The notes under the pieces: generated by a model
Databases searched by the model: none
Told to the model about the DNA's origin: nothing
Seen by the model: only the letters and a program-made list of their open reading frames with translations
Shown here: positions 7,698-12,731 of the stretch, one piece after another
Layout: every line of letters starts with the position of its first letter
Numbering within the stretch: position 1 is the first letter of the stretch
Position numbers and translations under genes: made by a program
Origin: B18-G4 sp003648575
GTDB taxonomy: Bacteria > Bacteroidota > Bacteroidia > Bacteroidales > B18-G4
Reading direction: 5' to 3'
Assembly (NCBI GenBank): GCA_029942245.1
Contig: JAOZTN010000087.1
Location: 1-12,731 of the forward strand
Length of the DNA: 12,731 nucleotides

Positions 7698-8240
7698 TTA
7701 AAAAAGGCTTTTCAGCTCCTTAAACAGGGGTGCTGCTTTGTCTTTATCGGATATGATGGGATCCTCTACACCCCAATCGATGCCAAGATCAGGATCATCC
7801 CAGCGGATGGAATTTTCTGATTCTTTGTTATACACTTTGGTACATTTATAAATGAAGATAGTATCATCTTCGAGGGTGGCAAAGCCATGTGCAAAGCCCG
7901 GAGGGACCCACAGCATGCGCTTGTTCTGTTCCGACAGTTCAAAGGCAGTCCATTTTCCGTAAGTAGGAGAATCCTTCCTGATATCCACCGAAACATCCAT
8001 CACAGCGCCACGGGCTACACGGACCAGTTTCCCCTGTTCAAAGGGTGGCTCCTGGAAATGGATTCCTCTCAACACCCCTTTTCCCGACCGCGATTCATTA
8101 TCCTGCTTGAAATCGATCTCCAGGCCTGCAGCTTTGAATACTTCAGCATTATATGACTCGAAAAAATAACCCCGATCGTCGCCAAAGACTTTGGGATCGA
8201 TAACTAAAAGGCCGGAAAGTTCAGATTGGGTTATGTTCAT
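7698..8240 (-). CDS. rfbC: dTDP-4-dehydrorhamnose 3,5-epimerase
   Basis: RfbC (RmlC) epimerises dTDP-4-keto-6-deoxyglucose at C3 and C5, the third step of dTDP-L-rhamnose synthesis for surface polysaccharides. The 180-residue length is typical. The cupin core is complete: DDRGYFFESYN at 21-31, catalytic His61 in LRGIHFQ, KLVRVARGAVMDVSVD at 71-86, WVPPGFAHGFATLED at 111-125, and the C-terminal SDKD at 164-167 containing the catalytic-dyad Asp. The family's N-terminal pattern supports the ATG at 8240 as the start. No Shine-Dalgarno is possible in the visible upstream bases because heptamer repeats begin one base before the ATG. The other dTDP-rhamnose genes (rfbA, rfbB, rfbD) are not in view; they may lie elsewhere. 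Likely first visible gene of a rfbC, transglycosylase, uvrA transcript. Confidence 0.95.
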   Translation of the reverse strand: MNITQSELSGLLVIDPKVFGDDRGYFFESYNAEVFKAAGLEIDFKQDNESRSGKGVLRGIHFQEPPFEQGKLVRVARGAVMDVSVDIRKDSPTYGKWTAFELSEQNKRMLWVPPGFAHGFATLEDDTIFIYKCTKVYNKESENSIRWDDPDLGIDWGVEDPIISDKDKAAPLFKELKSLF

Positions 8241-8241
8241 A

Positions 8242-8254
8242 GGCGTTGGGCGTT
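8242..8254. repeat. Heptamer repeat cut by the assembly gap
   Basis: GGCGTTG at 8242-8248 is followed by GGCGTT at 8249-8254, then N. The minus strand therefore reads CAACGCC, the same CAACNCY class as at 2895-2922 and 3785-3819. Only two units are visible, but the repeat runs directly into the gap, so the array is likely longer than shown. It ends one base upstream of the rfbC ATG. Confidence 0.55.
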
Positions 8255-8354
8255 NNNNNNNNNNNNNNNNNNNNNNNNNNNNNNNNNNNNNNNNNNNNNN
8301 NNNNNNNNNNNNNNNNNNNNNNNNNNNNNNNNNNNNNNNNNNNNNNNNNNNNNN
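8255..8354. other. Assembly gap (100 N)
   Basis: There are exactly 100 unknown bases, a size commonly used as a placeholder for a gap of unknown length. It removes the C-terminus of lpd and the region between lpd and rfbC. About 50 residues of lpd, its stop codon and any spacer must fit here, which needs more than 100 bp if lpd has its usual length. The bordering tandem heptamers are a plausible cause of the assembly break. Confidence 0.95.
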
Positions 8355-9601
8355 GTTACATTGTCACCGATCATATGGCATCCCAGCCATTCACCGTATT
8401 TGGCATCGAAAATCACTTTTACAAAGCCATCTTTGTTTCCACCGGCACTTGCTTTTCCTGAGGCGGTGAAAGGGAATTTCCCGACTTTGATCTCATAGCC
8501 TGCATCTTTTGCTTGCTGTTCAGTCATCCCTACTGATGCCACTTCCGGGCTGGTGTAAATACAGCCTGGGATATTGCCATAATCGATAGGCTCAGGATCA
8601 AGGCCAGCGATCTTTTCCACACAGGTGATGCCTTCATGAGAAGCCATATGCGCTAATGCAGGTCCGTGAACGATGTCGCCAATGGCATAATATCCTGGTA
8701 AATTTGTTTGATAATAATCATCCACCTTCACCTTGCCATTCTCTTGCTCAATGCCACATTCTTCCAGGCCAATACCTTCCAGGTTAGGTGCGATACCTAC
8801 CGCTGAGAGGACCACCTCTGCATCGATCACTTCCTCGCCTTTCTTTGTTTTTACTGTCACCTTGCAGTTCTTTCCTTTTGAATCTACATCTTCGACAGAA
8901 ACGCCGGTCAGCACCTTGATGCCCGCCTTTTTAAAGGAGCGTCCCAGTTGCTTCGACACTTCTACGTCTTCCAGGGGAACAATATTGGGCAATACTTCTA
9001 TGAGTGTTACCTCCGTACCAATGCTGTTATAGAAATAGGCAAACTCGGAACCTATGGCTCCTGATCCTACCACTACCATCGACTTAGGCTGTTTCGCCAG
9101 CGTCATCGCTTCGCGGTAGCCGATCACTTTTTTACCATCCTGTTTCAGGAAGGGAAGCTCCCTCGACCTGGCACCGGTGGCAATGATAATATGCTCAGCA
9201 GTATATGCTGTTTTCTTTCCTTCGGCATCGCTTACTTCAACCTTTTTACCGGGAAGAACCTTTCCCATTCCGGCCAGGTGGTCAATCTTATTTTTTTTAA
9301 AAAGAAACTGTATGCCGTTGCTCATGCCTGAGGCAACATCGCGGCTTCTCTTTACCATTCCTTCGAAATCAGCGCTTACGGCTCCTTCTACTTTGACACC
9401 GTAATTTTCAGCATGGCTGACATAATTAAAAACCTGGGCGCTTTTCAAAAGCGCTTTGGTTGGGATACACCCCCAGTTGAGGCAGACACCACCCAATTCA
9501 GCTTTCTCAACAACAGCGGTTTTCAGGCCTAGCTGGCTTGCCCTGATGGCTGCTACATAGCCTCCAGGACCACTGCCTATAACGATAACATCATAGTTCA
9601 T
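8355..9601 (-). CDS. lpdA: Dihydrolipoyl dehydrogenase, C-terminus missing in gap
   Basis: This is the flavoprotein E3 that reoxidises dihydrolipoyl groups of 2-oxoacid dehydrogenase complexes or the glycine cleavage system, with NAD+ as acceptor. Visible are 415 residues: the FAD-binding VIGSGPGG at 7-14, the redox-active disulfide Cys40/Cys45 in GGVCLNWGCIPTK, the NAD Rossmann motif VVVGSGAIGSEF at 177-188, the second FAD motif GYYAIGD at 303-309, and the start of the dimerisation domain (YTSPEVASVGMTE, 349-361). The last visible bases (GTA AC) begin the NVT expected of the family before its TEMI segment. The catalytic His-Pro-x-x-Glu region falls in the gap, so truncation is by assembly, not mutation. 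The ATG at 9601 is chosen because the family begins MxYDVIVIGSGPGG; codons further upstream read through the repeat at 9692-9761. No E1, E2 or gcv gene is adjacent, so the partner complex is unknown. Confidence 0.94.
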
Positions 9602-9626
9602 ATTCCCGTGATTTTTAAATGAATTG

Positions 9627-9634
9627 CAAAAGTA
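9627..9634 (-). promoter_or_regulatory. Candidate Bacteroidetes -7 promoter element for lpd
   Basis: On the minus strand TACTTTTG exactly fits the TAnnTTTG -7 consensus. It ends 25 bp upstream of the lpd ATG at 9601, giving a predicted leader of about 18-20 nt. A TTTG -33 box is not evident at the usual 19-21 bp spacing. There is no purine-rich Shine-Dalgarno between it and the ATG, as usual in this phylum. Confidence 0.45.
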
Positions 9635-9691
9635 CGAAAAATCAACACTTGAGAAGACAGAAGGTTCAATGAAAATTAGGTGCTTGGCAAT

Positions 9692-9761
9692 GGGTGCAGG
9701 GTACTGGGACAGGCATCTGATAACTTCCCTGTACCCGGCCCCCGGAACCCGGGACCCATTA
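9692..9761. repeat. Ten-unit heptamer tract with inverted G-rich and C-rich halves
   Basis: Ten consecutive 7-base registers start every 7 bases from 9692 to 9755. Registers 1-3 begin GGG (GGGTGCA, GGGTACT, GGGACAG), registers 4-5 are diverged (GCATCTG, ATAACTT), and registers 6-10 begin CCC (CCCTGTA, CCCGGCC, CCCGGAA, CCCGGGA, CCCATTA). The two halves are inverted: 9689-9708 pairs with 9741-9760 at 16 of 20 positions, leaving a 32-nt loop. A second nested pairing (9706-9713 with 9728-9736, one bulge) is possible. The tract sits in the 280-bp divergent spacer between lpd and the PLP-enzyme gene, about 55 bp beyond the lpd -7 motif. The remainder of the spacer (9762-9881) is AT-rich, with only a weak -7-like TATTTTTA at 9826-9833 for the rightward genes. 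Confidence 0.8.
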
Positions 9762-9881
9762 TTTATATTGGATAAAAATACCCCTGCCAAAACCTGTATC
9801 AAATTCGCGATGGTGTTATTTTTCTTATTTTTAGTCCCTAAATCAATCAGGATAAAACCAACCTTAATAAAAGAAGAACAT

Positions 9882-11351
9882 ATGAGTCCCAAAGGAAAAA
9901 ACTATTACATCGATGCCGCAAAGCGGTCCATGAAATGGCATGAGGATAATATTAATAAGATGAAGTCCTGCCGTTTCGACACCATTGCTGTGCATGGCAT
10001 CTACTCTATGCAGGAAGCCATGGATTTCAACCAGGGTTCTATCATTGAGCCCATCTATATGTCGACATCACAGGCTTACCGCGATTCGGACGAGATGGAG
10101 GCAGCCCTGGGCTATGAGATCCCCACCTGGTGTTATTCACGTATTGCCAACCCATCAATGTACTACCTGGAGGGTGTTCTGGCCCTCATCGAAAGTTATG
10201 GCAGCGGTGTTGATGCAGCCTGCATCGCCACCTCATCAGGTATGGCAGCCATTGCCAGTGCTGCCGACAACCTGCTGTGCGTCGATCCCGCCAAGCCGGA
10301 TCAAAAAATGAATTTCGTAGCCACATGCCAGGTCTATGGCGGTACCTTCCAGCAGTTTGCCATCCGCAAGGATGAAGAAAGGAATGTGGAATGGCGTAAA
10401 GTGATCAATTCAGTCGATATCGCGGAGTGGGAATCCCTGATCGATGATAACACACGTTTTTTATATGGCGAGATGCCGAGTAACCCGGGGCTGGCCTTCT
10501 TCGACCTGAAGAAAATTTGTGAGCTGGGTGAAAAGTATAACCTCCCAGTGATCATCGATGCTACTGTTGCTACGCCGGCGCTCATGCGTCCCCTGGCCTT
10601 CGGTGCTGACATCGTCGTACAATCTGTGACAAAATCACTGAGTACCAGCGGATTTGGAATCAGTGGCGCCGTGATCGCAAAGAAAAACATACGTGCCCGC
10701 TATGGCAGTGATGAGATGAAGGCCAATTTTGCCATGTACCTGAAAACCCTTCCCAACAGGGATAATGGCCCCAACATATCTCCCATGAATGCCATCATGG
10801 CGGTGAATGACATCCGTACCATCCGACCCAGGATGGACAGGCTCAGCTGCAGTACTATGAAAATTGCTAAGTTCTTTGAAGGCCATAAGCATATCGAACA
10901 GGTTGATTACCTCGGCCTGGAAAGCCACCCCCTGCACGAACTGGCCAAAAAATATATGGTACTGGTCGATTCAGAATACGACGAACAATATGGAGGTAAA
11001 GCAGTGAACCGCTTTGGCCACCTTATGTCGTTCCGAATCAAAGGCAGTGCACAGGATACGCGCGATGTATTCGATGCCTTTGAAAGGATCTGGCGTGCTA
11101 CTGACCTGGGGCGTATTAAGTCCGTTGCAACCATCCCTGCCATATCCACACATTCGCAACAGGGTGAAGAAGGACGCAAGATCGCTGACATACCCCCTAC
11201 CCTCATCAGGTTGTGTGTTGGTGGTGAGCATCCCGACGATATTATTGCCGATATCAACCAGGCACTTGACGTGCTCGATGGGAAAAAAGTAAGCAAATCA
11301 GCACCTGAATATTCTGCCGGTGGGGCATCCTCGGCAAGCCTCGGCTGGTAA
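9882..11351 (+). CDS. Cys/Met-metabolism PLP-dependent enzyme (cystathionine gamma-synthase / O-acetylhomoserine sulfhydrylase / methionine gamma-lyase superfamily)
   Basis: This 489-residue fold-type I PLP enzyme belongs to the trans-sulfuration family. Residues visible: YSRIANPS at 85-92 (contributes to the neighbouring active site), TSSGMAAI at 118-125 (phosphate binding), SNP at 200-202, Asp226 in IIDATVATP (pyridine nitrogen), the Schiff-base Lys251 in QSVTKSLS, and the C-terminal block LIRLCVGGEHPDDIIADINQAL at 441-462, whose Arg443 should bind the substrate carboxylate. It is some 60-90 residues longer than typical members, with an N-terminal extension of about 30 residues and a Gly/Ser/Ala-rich tail after 465. 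The ATG at 9882 follows a weak purine run (AAGAAG) and is preferred because the in-frame sequence upstream is repeat-derived. Threonine synthase follows after 11 bp, pointing to the homoserine branch of Met/Thr synthesis, but which reaction it catalyses is not resolved; gamma-lyase degradation is the main alternative. Confidence 0.88.
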   Translation: MSPKGKNYYIDAAKRSMKWHEDNINKMKSCRFDTIAVHGIYSMQEAMDFNQGSIIEPIYMSTSQAYRDSDEMEAALGYEIPTWCYSRIANPSMYYLEGVLALIESYGSGVDAACIATSSGMAAIASAADNLLCVDPAKPDQKMNFVATCQVYGGTFQQFAIRKDEERNVEWRKVINSVDIAEWESLIDDNTRFLYGEMPSNPGLAFFDLKKICELGEKYNLPVIIDATVATPALMRPLAFGADIVVQSVTKSLSTSGFGISGAVIAKKNIRARYGSDEMKANFAMYLKTLPNRDNGPNISPMNAIMAVNDIRTIRPRMDRLSCSTMKIAKFFEGHKHIEQVDYLGLESHPLHELAKKYMVLVDSEYDEQYGGKAVNRFGHLMSFRIKGSAQDTRDVFDAFERIWRATDLGRIKSVATIPAISTHSQQGEEGRKIADIPPTLIRLCVGGEHPDDIIADINQALDVLDGKKVSKSAPEYSAGGASSASLGW

Positions 11352-11362
11352 GCATAATTTTT

Positions 11363-12727
11363 ATGGAAAAACACATCTTATTTTACTCGACCAACCTCAT
11401 TGCGGCCCCTGTGCCTTTCAATGATGCCTTACTCAAGGGCCTGGCACCCGATAAAGGGCTTTACATGCCCGAGTATATCCCGCGCCTGGAAAAGGAAGAG
11501 ATTCTTGCCTTTACGGATATGGAGTACCCTGAAATCGCTTTCAGGATTGCCCGTAAGTTCCTGCAAGGCGTGATCTCTGACGAAGAGCTGCTGACAATTA
11601 CCAGGGATGCATATGACTATGAAGTTCCCCTGGAGCATGTTGTTGACAGGAAATACGTGATGCGCCTCGACCAGGGTCCAACTGCATCCTTTAAAGATTT
11701 TGCAGCACGCATGATGGGCAGGCTGATGCAGCATTACCTGAACCACGGTAAACGTAAGCTTCTCATCCTGACAGCCACTTCGGGCGATACCGGTAGTGCA
11801 ATTGCCAATGCCTTTTATGGCCTGGACAACATAGAGGTGGCAGTGATCTTTCCCGAGACGGAGGTAACCGACAGGCAGCGTAAGCAGATGACCACCCTTG
11901 GCAAGAATGTCAGGATCATCGCCATCGATGGTAAGTTTGACGACTGCCAGGCCCTGGTGAAGCAGGCATTTTCCGATAGTGAGCTCGATTACCTCAAGCT
12001 ATCCTCTGCCAACTCCATCAACATCGGTCGACTAATTCCACAAATCGTATATTATTTCTATGCATATGCGAAGTTGCGGAAGTCTGACGATGAAGAGATC
12101 ATCTTTTCTGTGCCTTCAGGCAATTTTGGGGATATGATGGGTGGCGTGCTGGCTATGAAGATGGGATTGCCTGTGAAAAAGTTTGTGATCGCCACCAATG
12201 ATAACGATGAATTTCCGAAGTACCTGGAAACGGGAATGTACGACAAGATCGTCCCATCGAAAAATTGCATCTCCAGCGCCATGAATGTGGGGCATCCCAG
12301 CAACCTGGCAAGGCTTGTGGCCCTGTACGGAGGAATGATGGATGAAAGTGGTAAGATCTTTACCCCTGCCGATATGGAGGTGATGCGGAATGAACTCTGG
12401 TCGACCAGCATTAGTGACCAGGAGACCCGCAAAACCATACAGCGTGCATGGAAAGGCCATAAGTTACTACTCGAACCTCATGGTTCTGTGGGCTGGGCCG
12501 GATTATGGGCCTATTGTGACGCCTTTGGCTGCAATGAAGATCAGCTCTGTGTTTCCCTTGAGACCGCCCATCCTGCCAAGTTCCCGCAGGAAATTGAAAA
12601 ATTACTGGGTTTCAACCCTGAGCTGCCACCTAGCCTCGAAGGACTGGAGGATAAAGAGGAGAAATTCGACCATATAGAGAATAGTTACGAGGACTTTAAG
12701 CGGTACCTCGTTAGAAATTATAAATAG
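11363..12727 (+). CDS. thrC: Threonine synthase
   Basis: ThrC converts O-phospho-L-homoserine to L-threonine and phosphate, the last step of threonine synthesis. The 454-residue length and layout match the long (E. coli/yeast-like) class. The N-terminal domain includes the family's DKGLYMPEYIP at 30-40. The PLP lysine is Lys111 in GPTASFKDFAARMMGRLM. The phosphate loop lies at TATSGDTGSAIANAF (137-151), the segment SSANSINIGRLIPQIVYYF follows mid-protein, and VPSGNFGDMMGG marks the second conserved glycine-rich loop. The C-terminal domain with EPHGSVGWAGL and ETAHPAKFPQEIE is complete, so the gene is full length; its stop lies 4 bases before the window ends. It lies 11 bp after the PLP-enzyme gene and should be co-transcribed with it; with both enzymes drawing on the homoserine branch, shared control by Met/Thr supply is likely but unseen. 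Confidence 0.97.
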   Translation: MEKHILFYSTNLIAAPVPFNDALLKGLAPDKGLYMPEYIPRLEKEEILAFTDMEYPEIAFRIARKFLQGVISDEELLTITRDAYDYEVPLEHVVDRKYVMRLDQGPTASFKDFAARMMGRLMQHYLNHGKRKLLILTATSGDTGSAIANAFYGLDNIEVAVIFPETEVTDRQRKQMTTLGKNVRIIAIDGKFDDCQALVKQAFSDSELDYLKLSSANSINIGRLIPQIVYYFYAYAKLRKSDDEEIIFSVPSGNFGDMMGGVLAMKMGLPVKKFVIATNDNDEFPKYLETGMYDKIVPSKNCISSAMNVGHPSNLARLVALYGGMMDESGKIFTPADMEVMRNELWSTSISDQETRKTIQRAWKGHKLLLEPHGSVGWAGLWAYCDAFGCNEDQLCVSLETAHPAKFPQEIEKLLGFNPELPPSLEGLEDKEEKFDHIENSYEDFKRYLVRNYK

Positions 12728-12731
12728 TTGA

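Noticed and set aside
8237..8354. Open frame continuing lpd through the N run to a stop at 8237 (551 residues in total from 9892)
   Set aside because: The frame is open only because N cannot encode a stop; its last residues come from the heptamer repeat and the rfbC start and do not resemble an lpd C-terminus. The 97 residues upstream of 9601 are intergenic repeat.
9689..9761. Rho-independent terminator
   Set aside because: The inverted heptamers can pair, but they lie between divergent genes with no gene ending into them, and no T-run follows either arm directly.
9624..9881. 86-residue in-frame upstream extension of the PLP enzyme
   Set aside because: It translates the heptamer tract and AT-rich leader; family similarity begins only after the ATG at 9882.
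9762..9881. SAM or other amino-acid riboswitch upstream of the Met/Thr gene pair
   Set aside because: The leader is AT-rich with no recognisable conserved riboswitch core or terminator/antiterminator pair; only the heptamer hairpin further upstream is structured.

Overview
The window looks like a chromosomal contig from a Bacteroidota bacterium, probably an environmental Bacteroidales/Marinilabiliales-type genome. Support comes from a secreted protein ending in a Type IX secretion (Por) sorting domain, promoter elements of the Bacteroidetes TAnnTTTG type, the near absence of Shine-Dalgarno sequences, and protein sequences that read as Bacteroidetes-like versions of housekeeping families. One 100-base run of N (8255-8354) marks an assembly gap.

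Layout: (1) 1-93, a leader with a short period-7 repeat and a candidate promoter. (2) 94-2373 (+), a large T9SS-secreted FG-GAP/VCBS protein whose end overlaps the end of a convergent retropepsin-like protease gene (2363-2827, -). (3) 2941-3651 (-), a LOG-family nucleotide phosphoribohydrolase. (4) 3818-8240 (-), a tightly spaced co-directional group transcribed rfbC, then a membrane-anchored lytic transglycosylase, then uvrA, with spacers of 26 and 8 bp. (5) 8355-9601 (-), dihydrolipoyl dehydrogenase lpd, whose C-terminus is lost in the gap. (6) 9882-12727 (+), a two-gene unit, divergent from lpd, encoding a Cys/Met-metabolism PLP enzyme and threonine synthase (11-bp spacer). Both act on activated homoserine or related substrates, so this is the clearest functional pairing here. 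The other genes are individually recognisable but do not form one pathway.

The most unusual signal is not a gene. Every intergenic region longer than about 90 bp carries short, degenerate arrays with a 7-bp period: 34-61, 2895-2922, 3724-3765, 3785-3819, 8242-8254 running into the gap, and 9692-9761. The units differ between arrays but are recognisably related. On their G-rich strand many fit a purine/pyrimidine pattern of RRYRYNR, for example GGTGTTG, GGCGTTG, GGTGCGG and GGTACTG. In two regions (3724-3819 and 9692-9761) two arrays face each other in inverted orientation. They touch gene boundaries: one supplies part of the uvrA stop codon and another sits directly against the rfbC start codon. 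The gene content is otherwise ordinary; I see no phage, insertion sequence, CRISPR array, tRNA or rRNA.
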